A stretch of 64,000 nucleotides of DNA, from positions 29,994 through 93,993 of the forward strand of contig CAZYUA010000016.1 in the NCBI GenBank assembly GCA_964650525.1, in the 5' to 3' direction. The translations under genes were made by a program, and so were the position numbers. The stretch comes from UBA1413 sp964650525. Lineage in GTDB: Bacteria > Bacteroidota > Bacteroidia > Bacteroidales > Prolixibacteraceae. The notes under the pieces are model-generated. The model was not told where the DNA came from. It was given only the letters and a program-made list of their open reading frames with translations, and ran no database searches. Shown here one piece after another: positions 17,140-24,975 of this stretch (position 1 is the stretch's first letter; each line of letters starts with the position of its first letter).

Positions 17140-17436
17140 CGCCTTTTTGTACATTTGGCCCTCCGACGGGGAATCTGCCGCATCCTTGCTGCCTTGAAGA
17201 TCATCCTGTACAAAGGAGGAATGCGGATGGCTGAGACACGAACGAACGATGGTTTCTGAACAAGAGGTCCCGGCGGGTGCAGAAATTCCAATGTTCTCTC
17301 TCATAACCCAAGGCGTTGCCCCTGGGCTGAAATGTTCCGGGCTATCTGCCTGTTTGTATGGATTATGCTTGGACCATAAAAGGAGGTATACATAAATAAC
17401 AATTGAAAAGAATACTAGTAACTTAAATACATACCA
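17140..17436. other. Gene-free spacer before glyA
   Basis: About 297 bases with no plausible gene. It holds a TACATTTG box at 17150-17157, an inverted repeat TTTGTACA / TGTACAAA (17146-17153 and 17207-17214), a REP-like palindrome (17305-17328), and an AGGAGGT stretch at 17381-17387 that is about 50 bases from the glyA start and followed by no start codon at normal distance. A long minus-strand open frame crosses this stretch but reads as shadow of its neighbours. Confidence 0.5.
17305..17328. repeat. REP-like palindrome, copy 1
   Basis: An imperfect hairpin with arms AACCCAAGGC and GCCCCTGGGCT around a GTT loop, followed by GAAAT. It matches the perfect hairpin at 19876-19898 except for arm imperfections, including one extra base in the right arm. 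Both copies lie in spacers, as expected of a dispersed intergenic repeat. Confidence 0.6.
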
Positions 17437-18717
17437 GTGAAAAGAGATCAGACAGTATTTGACATCATCAGCCGGGAGCGTGACCGGCAGCGACAGGGTA
17501 TCGAGCTGATAGCTTCGGAGAATTTCGTCAGCGACCAGGTTCTGGAGGCCATGGGGTCGGTGATGACCAACAAATATGCCGAGGGCTATCCGGGCCGGCG
17601 CTATTACGGGGGGTGCCGGTTTGTGGACATGACCGAGCAACTGGCAATCGACCGTATCCGGGAGTTGTATGGTGCCGAGTGGGCGAATGTGCAGCCCCAT
17701 TCGGGGGCTCAGGCCAACCAGGCAGTGCTTAGTGTGGTACTCAAACCCGGAGATACCTTCCTGGGGTTGAACCTGGCCCATGGGGGCCATTTGTCGCATG
17801 GTTCTCCGGTGAACTCCTCGGGTATCCTGTACCGTCCGGTGGCCTATCATGTGGTGGAGGAAACGGGACTGGTGGATTACGATCTGATGGAGGAGCTGGC
17901 GCTGAAGGAGCATCCGAAGCTGATCATCGGGGGGGCCTCTGCCTACAGCCGTGACTGGGACTATGAGCGGATGCGCCGCATTGCCGACAGGGTGGGAGCC
18001 ATTCTGATGGTCGACATGGCGCATCCGGCAGGGCTGATTGCGGCAGGTCTCCTGCGGAATCCCCTGAAATGGGCCCACGTGGTCACCTCGACTACCCATA
18101 AGACACTGCGGGGGCCGAGGGGAGGCATCATCCTGATAGGCAAGGACATGGAAAATCCCTGGGGCATAGCCACCAAAAAGGGGGAGATCCGCACCCTCTC
18201 ATCGCTGCTCGATTCGGCAGTATTTCCGGGTATCCAGGGAGGACCTCTCGAACATGTCATCGCTGCCAAGGCCGTGGCCTTTGGTGAAGCCCTCGACCCC
18301 TCCTTCCGGGAGTACCAGGCGCAAGTCCTGAAAAATGCCAGGGCTATGGCCGCCACTTTCCTGTCTCTGGGCTACAAGGTGATATCGGGTGGCACCGACA
18401 ACCATTCCATGCTTATCGACCTGCGCACCAAGTACCCGGAGGTCACCGGGAAACAGGCGGAAGCCGTCCTGGGGCTGGCAGAAATCACCATCAATAAAAA
18501 TATGGTTCCTTTCGACAGCCGCTCGCCCTTCCAGACTTCCGGGATCAGGGTCGGGACACCGGCCATCACCACCCGGGGTGTGAAGGAGGACCTGATGCCC
18601 GTGATCGTGGAACTTATCGACGACGTTATTGCCCATTGCGAAGAGGAGGGGTACGCCGTCAGGGTAAAGGAAAAAGTACACCGGCTGATGAACGATCTGC
18701 CGTTGTATGCCTGGTAA
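17437..18717 (+). CDS. glyA: Serine hydroxymethyltransferase
   Basis: 426 residues. It interconverts serine and glycine with tetrahydrofolate, using PLP, and is the main source of one-carbon units. Start is the GTG at 17437: an in-frame TAA lies at 17419-17421, and the product starts MKRDQTVFDII, typical for Bacteroidota GlyA. Motifs: IELIASENFVS at the N-terminus, YPGRRYYGG, HSGAQAN, and the PLP lysine in VTSTTHKTLRGPRGG. Length is normal (about 420-430). It stands alone on its transcript; a small hairpin follows at 18789-18805. Confidence 0.97.
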   Translation: MKRDQTVFDIISRERDRQRQGIELIASENFVSDQVLEAMGSVMTNKYAEGYPGRRYYGGCRFVDMTEQLAIDRIRELYGAEWANVQPHSGAQANQAVLSVVLKPGDTFLGLNLAHGGHLSHGSPVNSSGILYRPVAYHVVEETGLVDYDLMEELALKEHPKLIIGGASAYSRDWDYERMRRIADRVGAILMVDMAHPAGLIAAGLLRNPLKWAHVVTSTTHKTLRGPRGGIILIGKDMENPWGIATKKGEIRTLSSLLDSAVFPGIQGGPLEHVIAAKAVAFGEALDPSFREYQAQVLKNARAMAATFLSLGYKVISGGTDNHSMLIDLRTKYPEVTGKQAEAVLGLAEITINKNMVPFDSRSPFQTSGIRVGTPAITTRGVKEDLMPVIVELIDDVIAHCEEEGYAVRVKEKVHRLMNDLPLYAW

Positions 18718-18788
18718 CCGGAGAAACTTCCACCTGCACACTCCAGCCTGTGGATTAGAGGAATCTGGCAGGGGGTAGGCACGAAGCA

Positions 18789-18812
18789 GGCTGGTCAGGC
18801 CAGCCGCCCTTT
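18789..18812 (+). terminator. Possible weak terminator after glyA
   Basis: GGCTGG and CCAGCC form a 6-bp stem around TCAGG, followed by GCCCTTTT. Short stem and a weak T-run; kept with low confidence. Confidence 0.3.
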
Positions 18813-18893
18813 TCCGGTATCCCCGTTTGTTTGCGCGACATGCCGGCCAACGGGAATGGAGTCGTGGAAATACGGAAAAAAGGATACCAATAA

Positions 18894-19718
18894 ATGTCAT
18901 TGGAAATATTCTGTGTAAGCAATATGCTGGCTTTGTTTCGCGAAATGGTGTTCATTCCCCCGGAGACGCCGTGGTATTACCTGCTGGCTGCTGTGGCGGT
19001 TGGTTTTGCCGCCGGATTCGTCAACATGTTTGCCGGCGGGGGCTCATCCATAACGCTGCCGATGCTGATGTTTCTGGGTTTACCTCCTTCCGTTGCCAAC
19101 GGCACCAACCGGGTGGTCATCCTGATGCAGAGCATTTCCGGGGTGCGAGCGTTCAGCCGGAACAAAGCCATGCCGGAGGGCAGAGGCTGGCGGCTGATGC
19201 TGCCTTCTGCTGCCGGGGCTCTGTTGGGGGCCCTCCTGGCCCTCCGGGTGAATGAGGATTTTCTCCGGGTCTTCATCATCGTGCTGATGATGGCGATTCT
19301 GGTTCTGGTGATTTTCAATCCCGGGGCGTGGGTCAAAAACAGGGCTGACAGCGTAAAGGCCAAACCGGGCCCCTGGCAATACGCCATTTTTTTCCTTATC
19401 GGAATCTACGGCGGCTTCCTGCAGGTTGGCGTCGGCTATATGTTGCTGGCAGGGCTGGTAGCAGGTTGCGGCTATGGCATGGTCAAGGCTAATGCACTGA
19501 AAGTATTGATCATTCTTGTATACACCGTGATTGCCGTCGTGGTGTTTTATACAGGCAGTCAGATAGCCTGGGGCTTCGGCATGGTCATGGGGCTGGGAAG
19601 TATGGGCGGAGCCTGGCTGGGTGCCCGTTTTACCCTCCGCGGCAGCAACACGGTGATCCGTTATTTCCTGATTGTGGCTCTTATTGCCATGATCGTGAAA
19701 CTTCTTGGCCTCTTTTGA
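18894..19718 (+). CDS. TSUP (TauE/SafE) family permease
   Basis: 274 residues, about eight transmembrane helices in two related halves. The family motif GFAAGFVNMFAGGGSSITLP opens the first half and GIYGGFLQVGVGYMLLAG the second. TSUP proteins carry sulfite, sulfonates or other small organic anions; the substrate is not predictable here. Start may be 18894 (MSLEIFCVSN) or the in-frame ATG at 18924 (MLALFREM). No operon partner is seen: glyA lies 176 bases upstream and the next downstream gene is on the other strand. Confidence 0.88.
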   Translation: MSLEIFCVSNMLALFREMVFIPPETPWYYLLAAVAVGFAAGFVNMFAGGGSSITLPMLMFLGLPPSVANGTNRVVILMQSISGVRAFSRNKAMPEGRGWRLMLPSAAGALLGALLALRVNEDFLRVFIIVLMMAILVLVIFNPGAWVKNRADSVKAKPGPWQYAIFFLIGIYGGFLQVGVGYMLLAGLVAGCGYGMVKANALKVLIILVYTVIAVVVFYTGSQIAWGFGMVMGLGSMGGAWLGARFTLRGSNTVIRYFLIVALIAMIVKLLGLF

Positions 19719-20028
19719 GCCCTACAGGCTTTGACGGCAGGAAACCTCCTACCTTCTGACGTTTAGTGCGGTATAAGGTAAAGGGGGAAAAGAATCCTGT
19801 TCAATAATGCAATTTACACTGAAACCACCAGCAGTCAGATCCCCTGAACGAAAGGCTGAATGCCTTTTTCAATCCAGCCCAAGGCGTTGCCTTGGGCTGA
19901 AATAAGTTGTCCCTCCGGGACGCAATGGAAAACATAGTTTTCAAAAAGGGGGTCATGCGGTAATAAGCAAAAATTTAAAAAAAATACACTTCATTATCAG
20001 GTTCTTATGAATCAATTCAGGAAAATAA
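19719..20028. other. Gene-free spacer with a REP-like element
   Basis: 310 bases between the convergent TSUP and HAD genes. Apart from the double hairpin at 19876-19921 it is AT-rich towards the right end and holds no plausible reading frame. No clear terminator for either gene was found. Confidence 0.5.
19876..19921. repeat. REP-like palindrome, copy 2 (two hairpins)
   Basis: A perfect 10-bp hairpin (arms AGCCCAAGGC and GCCTTGGGCT, loop GTT, 19876-19898), 10 bases of spacer, then a second hairpin (GTCCC/GGGAC around TCC, 19909-19921). The first hairpin recurs at 17305-17328. Two linked small palindromes resemble bacterial REP/BIME units, which are mobilised by RAYT transposases; no such gene is in the window. 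Confidence 0.65.
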
Positions 20029-20652
20029 TCAAATAGTGTCAGAAGTCAGAGCCCCCGGATTGAAACGGATATAAGGTTTCACGTCGGTGACGATCATGCC
20101 GGCAGCCCCTGCGGCCTTCATCCCTGCAATGCCGTCCTCAAATACCTGGCAGAAGGCAGGCTCCACCTGCATCAGCTCCGCACACCGCAGAAAAGTTTCG
20201 GGCTCCGGTTTGTGGTGTGTTACATCATCGGCTGTGACAACAGGTTCAAACCAACCGGTAAGACCCAGCACTTCCAGTTGCAGGGTGGCGCTCCGGCGGC
20301 TGGCTCCCGTGCCCACCGCCATGGGCAGCACCCCGTGGTACCGCCTCACCAGGCTCACCACCTGACCGATGGGCCTCACCAGATGTACCGACTCCAGGAA
20401 GGATTTCTGCTTGATCTCCACCAACTCCCACGGTGACACCGCCAGATGGTTGTCCTCCACAATCTTTTGAGCAAAGGCTATGGTCGGCATCCCCGTCATC
20501 TCATAAACCATGCGCTCGTCGAAGACAAATCCTACCGAACGGCCGATCCTGTTCCAGACGGCCAGGTGGATCGGAAGCGAGTCGGAAAGGGTCCCGTCCA
20601 GATCGAATATCAGCGCTTTGGCTTTCGGGTCAGCCTGTAATTCCATGCTCAT
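20029..20652 (-). CDS. HAD-superfamily hydrolase, beta-phosphoglucomutase-like
   Basis: 207 residues. Motif I is FDLDGTLSDS (nucleophile and acid Asp), motif II is in AVGTGASRR, motif III is the Lys of HHKPEPE, and motif IV is FEDGIAGMKAA. A four-helix cap lies between motif I and II. Subfamily IA enzymes of this size act as sugar-phosphate phosphatases or beta-phosphoglucomutases; the substrate is unassigned. It follows the GH5 gene by 80 bases on the same strand, so a link to glucan use is possible but not shown. Confidence 0.85.
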   Translation of the reverse strand: MSMELQADPKAKALIFDLDGTLSDSLPIHLAVWNRIGRSVGFVFDERMVYEMTGMPTIAFAQKIVEDNHLAVSPWELVEIKQKSFLESVHLVRPIGQVVSLVRRYHGVLPMAVGTGASRRSATLQLEVLGLTGWFEPVVTADDVTHHKPEPETFLRCAELMQVEPAFCQVFEDGIAGMKAAGAAGMIVTDVKPYIRFNPGALTSDTI

Positions 20653-20732
20653 AATTTTCGGGCAAAGTAAACCCTTTCCCGTGTTTTCAGGAAATCAGGA
20701 AGGGAGAAGTTGCGTACCTCCTGCTTTTCAGA

Positions 20733-22460
20733 TCAGAAAACGACGATTTTATGGGTGGAGGTTCTGTGTCCGTCCCTGATCACCACCAGGTACGTGGCTG
20801 CAGGAAGATGGCTGATAGCGGCAGAGGTTTGGCTCCCGGCTGCTTCGGTGGCGAAAACGGAGCGACCCTCCAGGGTCAGGATTTCAACTTGTGCACCCGG
20901 TCCGGTATTGCCGAAGAAGATCCTTTCATCCGCCGGATTGGGATAGATCAGGGGAAGGGGGTTGAGGAATTCATCCGGTGCAGTGAGGACACGTACCTCT
21001 TCGATCTTCACCGAGGAAAGTTGAATGCCGCTGCTGCTTTTTCCCAGGTCAAAGACCATTCGTGCGGCAGGGTCATTTTCTCCGGTCATAGTAAAGGTGA
21101 ACACGAACTCCACTTCGTCGGGGGTAAAGGAGAAGGTGTTGTACCCGCTGTAAGCTGTCCAGTCCCCGCCCGCTTTCCCGAGGTAGAGGGCAGCCTGGCG
21201 GATAGCCGGTGCAGCCACTTTCAGGGTCACCTGGTACTTTTTCCCTTTAGCCAGCGAAATATTCCCCCGGGAAAGCTGTGCGTGCCAGCCTTCGGTTCCT
21301 CCGCTGGTCAGTGAAACGACGAGTTTGCCTCCGCTACGTGAAAGGGTTCCGGCAGCCCCCTGTTGGGCATAAAAGGACCAGCCGTCGAAGCCGTTATTGA
21401 AGTTGCTGGTATACAGGGGGGTGAGCTGCACCGGGGTGGGGGAGGGCAAGGGATTGTGCAACAAGGCGTTTACCAGGGGGGTGGAGAGTAGGCGGGTGGA
21501 CGGGTTGTAGATTCCGAACCCGGCACTGAACTCCCAATAAGCCCAGCTGAAGCCCTGCTCCTCGAACCAGCGGGCCAGGAAAGTGGTCCACCGCACCCTG
21601 GAGTCCATGCCTGCTTTGGAGTAAGCCCCGAACTCCCCGATATGAACCGGAATGTGATGGGTCTGCGAAAAGACTGCTGCAGCCCGGAATTCACTCCTGA
21701 CGGTTTCCCTTTCTGCTTCTGTATCCTGCCATTCGGTCCCCAGCCATGCCGAAGAGCCGTCTGACCATTCGGCACCCTGGTGGGTGAACTGAAAGGGGTT
21801 GTAATAATGAAGGGTCAGAATGATTCTTTCATCTTCAGGAAGCCGGAGTGCACTGAGTCCTCCCAGACCACCCCATTCGGCGGTACCTGCCAGCACAAAG
21901 CGGTGGGGGTTGCTTTTGCGGATCTCTGCCAGGGCGCCGGCGAAAAAGAGATTCCACTTTTCGGGGGTGAGGTCACCGTGCGGTTCGTTGAGGATCTCAA
22001 AGAGGAGGCTGTCGGGGTAGTCGCGGAAATAGCGGGCAATCTGGTCCCACTGGGCGAGAAACCGGGTTTTCTCAAGGTCGGGACGGGCAAACAGGGAGTC
22101 GTGGTGGTGCATATTGATGATGGCATGAAGCCTGTATTTCAGGGCCGTGTCGACAACCTGACGGATCCGGGCCAGGAAGGAGGCCTCCACGGTGTACGGG
22201 GGTATGGCGCTGCTGCGGGCTGCCGTCTCCCAGCGGACAGGAATCCGCACATGCCGGAATCCCAGTTCGGAGATGATCCTGAAATATTCCGGTTTCCACG
22301 GATTTCCCCAGGCAGTTTCCGACGGAGCTTCGAAGGTGTTCCCTATATTGATGCCCCTGCCCAGCCGCTGGTTCATCTCAAAAGCGGCTTGCCGCTGCTG
22401 ACCCTGAGTGGCCCGGGCGGCTGTCAGAACCAGAATGGTGAATAACAGCTTTCTTATCAT
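20733..22460 (-). CDS. T9SS-secreted glycoside hydrolase family 5 with carbohydrate-binding module
   Basis: 575 residues from the ATG at 22460, which opens a signal peptide (MIRKLLFTILVLTAARATQG); the frame is open 26 codons further up but lacks signal character. The GH5 cellulase barrel covers about residues 28-330: NIGNTFEAP, RIPVRWE, acid/base Glu in LFEILNEPHG, nucleophile Glu in VHIGEFGAYS. A CBM4/9-like beta-sandwich follows (FDGWSFYAQQG to about residue 490), then a type IX sorting domain (IYPNPADERIF ... THKIVVF). Probable endo-beta-glucanase released or displayed on the cell surface. Confidence 0.92.
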   Translation of the reverse strand: MIRKLLFTILVLTAARATQGQQRQAAFEMNQRLGRGINIGNTFEAPSETAWGNPWKPEYFRIISELGFRHVRIPVRWETAARSSAIPPYTVEASFLARIRQVVDTALKYRLHAIINMHHHDSLFARPDLEKTRFLAQWDQIARYFRDYPDSLLFEILNEPHGDLTPEKWNLFFAGALAEIRKSNPHRFVLAGTAEWGGLGGLSALRLPEDERIILTLHYYNPFQFTHQGAEWSDGSSAWLGTEWQDTEAERETVRSEFRAAAVFSQTHHIPVHIGEFGAYSKAGMDSRVRWTTFLARWFEEQGFSWAYWEFSAGFGIYNPSTRLLSTPLVNALLHNPLPSPTPVQLTPLYTSNFNNGFDGWSFYAQQGAAGTLSRSGGKLVVSLTSGGTEGWHAQLSRGNISLAKGKKYQVTLKVAAPAIRQAALYLGKAGGDWTAYSGYNTFSFTPDEVEFVFTFTMTGENDPAARMVFDLGKSSSGIQLSSVKIEEVRVLTAPDEFLNPLPLIYPNPADERIFFGNTGPGAQVEILTLEGRSVFATEAAGSQTSAAISHLPAATYLVVIRDGHRTSTHKIVVF

Positions 22461-22553
22461 AGTGTAAAAGTGTTGGGTATCCTGTATAAAAGGAGCCGCA
22501 GCCCCGGGATGGACTAACCTTTTCCTCTGGTAACGCAATAGAATAGACAGCCG

Positions 22554-24242
22554 TTAGTAACCGGCTGCCTGGCCGTCTTTGCGTGCCTCGGAGGCTCCAA
22601 AGTAGACTCCCCGGTCGGGGTCGAAGCCGATGGCCTGGTATCCGCCATACCCGCCCAGGTCATACTGGATGGTATGGCCCCTGCGGAGGAGGGCACGGAT
22701 GGTCTCCCAGTCAAAGCCCGTTTCGAGGGTGAGAATGCCGCCGTTCGCCATTTTTTCGCCGGTAGGCTCACTGGAACCCGAATGCTGCATCCGGGGAGCA
22801 TCGCCTGCCTCCTGGATATTCATGCCGAAGTCTACGATGTTGCAGATGATCTGTACATGTCCCTGGGGTTGCATGGCGCCGCCCATTACCCCGAAGCTGA
22901 GGAAAGGCTTCCCCTCTTTGGTGACAAATCCGGGGATGATGGTGTGGAAAGGCCGCTTATGGGGGGCATACCCGTTGGGATGGCCCTCTTCGAGGGTGAA
23001 CATCTCCCCGCGGTCCTGCAGCACAAACCCCAGGTGTCCGGGTGTCATCCCCGAACCCATACCCCGGTAGTTGCTCTGGATCAGCGAAACCATGTTCCCC
23101 TCGCTGTCGGCGGTGGTCAGGTAGATGGTATTGCCCTGTTCCAGTTCGCCGGGGGTATAGCTGCGGGCTGCCCTGGCGGGGTTAATCAGCTCCGCCCGCT
23201 GCCGGGCGTACGTTTTGGAGATGAGCTCCTCCACCGGTACCTTGCTGAAATCAGGGTCGGCATAGTAGCGGGCACGGTCCTCAAAGGCAAGTTTTTTTGC
23301 CTCGGTGAAGAGGTGGATGTATTCTGCCGATCCGAATCCCATCTTCTGCAGGTCGTACAATTCCAGTATGTTCAGCATCTGTAAGGCGGCAATGCCCTGG
23401 CCGTTGGGGGGCAGCTCCCAGACATCATACCCCCGGTAATTCACCGAAACCGGCGTCACCCATTCGGAGCGGTGCTCTTCGAAATCCCTCATCTCCAGGA
23501 AGCCCCCGTTTTCCTGCATGTAGTCGACGATTTTCCGGGCGATTTCCCCTTTGTAAAAAATTTCCCTGCCGCCGGAAGCGATTTTTTCCAGGGTCTCCGC
23601 CAGGAAGGGATTACGGAAAATATCCCCTTTGCCGGGGGCTTTTCCGTCAGGTAGGTAGATTTCTCCAAAGCCGGGGTATTTCTGCAGGGCCCGGGCGTTG
23701 GAAGCCCAATAGTAGGCGATGAGTTCGGATACGGGGAACCCATTCCGGGCGTACCGGATGGCGGGTTCCAGGAGCTGGGCCATGGGGAGGCGCCCGAAGC
23801 GGCTGTGGAGTTCGAACCATCCGTCGACGCAGCCGGGCACCGACACGGGGAGAGGGCCATGCGGGGGTATCCGGGTGATCCCCTGCCGGATAAGGGTTTC
23901 GCGGGTCAGGGAGTAGGGAGAGCGCCCACTGGCGTTGAGTCCGTGGAGTTTTCCGGTTTTGGCGTCCCAGACCAGGGCAAAGAGGTCACCGCCGATGCCG
24001 TTGCCGGTGGGCTCCATGAGCCCCAGTACGGCATTGGCGGCAATGGCGGCATCCACGGCACTTCCCCCGGCTTTCAGGAGGTCGATGGCCACCTGCGTAG
24101 CCAGCGGCTGGCTGGTGGCCGCCATACCCTCCCGGGCGATCACCTCAGACCGCGTGGCAAAACCCTTCCCCGTAATACGGTCCTGGGCTGTCAGGGAAAG
24201 CGTACACAACATTAGAACCAGGAACAAATGAATCAATTTCAT
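22554..24242 (-). CDS. Gamma-glutamyltransferase family protein, exported
   Basis: 562 residues from the ATG at 24242, which opens a signal peptide (MKLIHLFLVLMLCTLSLTAQ); the frame is open ten codons upstream. Ntn-hydrolase fold: AATSQPLATQVAIDLLKAGGSAVDAA is the family start. The autocleavage/nucleophile Thr is Thr372 in GNTIYLTTAD, aligning with TTH of E. coli GGT. GVMGGAMQPQGHVQ near the C-terminus is typical of the YwrD/acylase-like branch. It likely hydrolyses gamma-glutamyl compounds in the periplasm. A minus-strand TACTTTTG box sits at 24256-24249, directly before the start codon. Confidence 0.92.
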   Translation of the reverse strand: MKLIHLFLVLMLCTLSLTAQDRITGKGFATRSEVIAREGMAATSQPLATQVAIDLLKAGGSAVDAAIAANAVLGLMEPTGNGIGGDLFALVWDAKTGKLHGLNASGRSPYSLTRETLIRQGITRIPPHGPLPVSVPGCVDGWFELHSRFGRLPMAQLLEPAIRYARNGFPVSELIAYYWASNARALQKYPGFGEIYLPDGKAPGKGDIFRNPFLAETLEKIASGGREIFYKGEIARKIVDYMQENGGFLEMRDFEEHRSEWVTPVSVNYRGYDVWELPPNGQGIAALQMLNILELYDLQKMGFGSAEYIHLFTEAKKLAFEDRARYYADPDFSKVPVEELISKTYARQRAELINPARAARSYTPGELEQGNTIYLTTADSEGNMVSLIQSNYRGMGSGMTPGHLGFVLQDRGEMFTLEEGHPNGYAPHKRPFHTIIPGFVTKEGKPFLSFGVMGGAMQPQGHVQIICNIVDFGMNIQEAGDAPRMQHSGSSEPTGEKMANGGILTLETGFDWETIRALLRRGHTIQYDLGGYGGYQAIGFDPDRGVYFGASEARKDGQAAGY

Positions 24243-24975
24243 GCAGCGCAAAAGTAAGTATGTGACCTTCAAAGATTCCCTGCCGATTGCGTAGGGGTAG
24301 CTCCTTCATCAGCCACGGAATGGTGATAATTTACCGGTTAAAGTTATCAAACGCAAAGATAATTCAAAATGTTGCCGCATCATAAAGCAGGACAGGTTGA
24401 TGATTCCCGGTTTTATGCCGGCATTGCCAAAGAAATAGGATACTCTGGTCTAACGGAGTGTGACTTTTAGACACTTTATACATTTGGAAAATGTTGAATT
24501 CTATCATACCCATTACACCGGCGACCATTATCTGTCGCAAACAACGTGCAAAAATAAAACAGGAATAAAAGAGCAGTTTGTATTATTTATTTTTTTATCT
24601 TTGCACGGAGAGTTCGGGGTTATCCCGGGTTTTAGATGTAAGTTATAGATATACAATAAATTAAAATTTGGATTATTGTTATAAACAATATTGCATGTCT
24701 TCTGCGGTTCCTACTTAACAGGTTGTCAATATTTATAAAAAAAACAGTTGCAAATAATAAAATAAATTCTGTAACTTTACCCGATTAAGCATTCATATGA
24801 TTTGCTTTTTCAAAACGGTCTTTGCAGAAAATGCAGATAAACCGGGATCCCGCCTGAATGTTTAGAGTACATTGTTCTGAATTACGATTTTGGATCTTAT
24901 GTTGATTAAGAATTTTCATTAACTAACTTATTTATTCTAATAACCAATTGAAACATTAATTTAAATTTTACAGGT
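24243..24975. other. Long AT-rich spacer before the HYR-domain gene
   Basis: 733 bases between divergent genes, without a convincing reading frame. It holds a minus-strand -7 box for the GGT gene (24256-24249), a plus-strand TATCTTTG at 24596-24603, and a better plus-strand promoter at 24748-24779. The last 350 bases are very AT-rich. A small CGGG/CCCG hairpin at about 24613-24626 lies just downstream of the TATCTTTG box. Nothing else was recognised. Confidence 0.5.
24748..24779 (+). promoter_or_regulatory. Promoter of the HYR-domain gene
   Basis: TTG at 24748-24750 and TAACTTTA at 24772-24779 (one mismatch to TAnnTTTG) with 21 bases between. Initiation near 24785 would give a leader of about 190 bases, long and AT-rich. 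A second -7-like box, TATCTTTG, lies at 24596-24603 with a TTTG only 15 bases before it. Confidence 0.45.

Noticed and set aside
17220..17260. GGCTGAGA segment resembling part of a TPP riboswitch upstream of glyA
   Set aside because: The rest of the THI box is missing, and glyA is not a thiamine gene.
17381..17387. AGGAGGT, a perfect Shine-Dalgarno-like stretch
   Set aside because: No start codon at a usable distance; the glyA start is about 50 bases further and preceded by an in-frame stop.
16831..18099. 422-codon minus-strand open frame across clcA, the spacer and glyA
   Set aside because: Runs antisense to two well-supported genes; composition is His/Gln/Pro-rich shadow sequence with no family resemblance.
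24460..24648. 62-codon plus-strand frame in the AT-rich spacer
   Set aside because: No start context or family resemblance; crosses promoter-like sequence.
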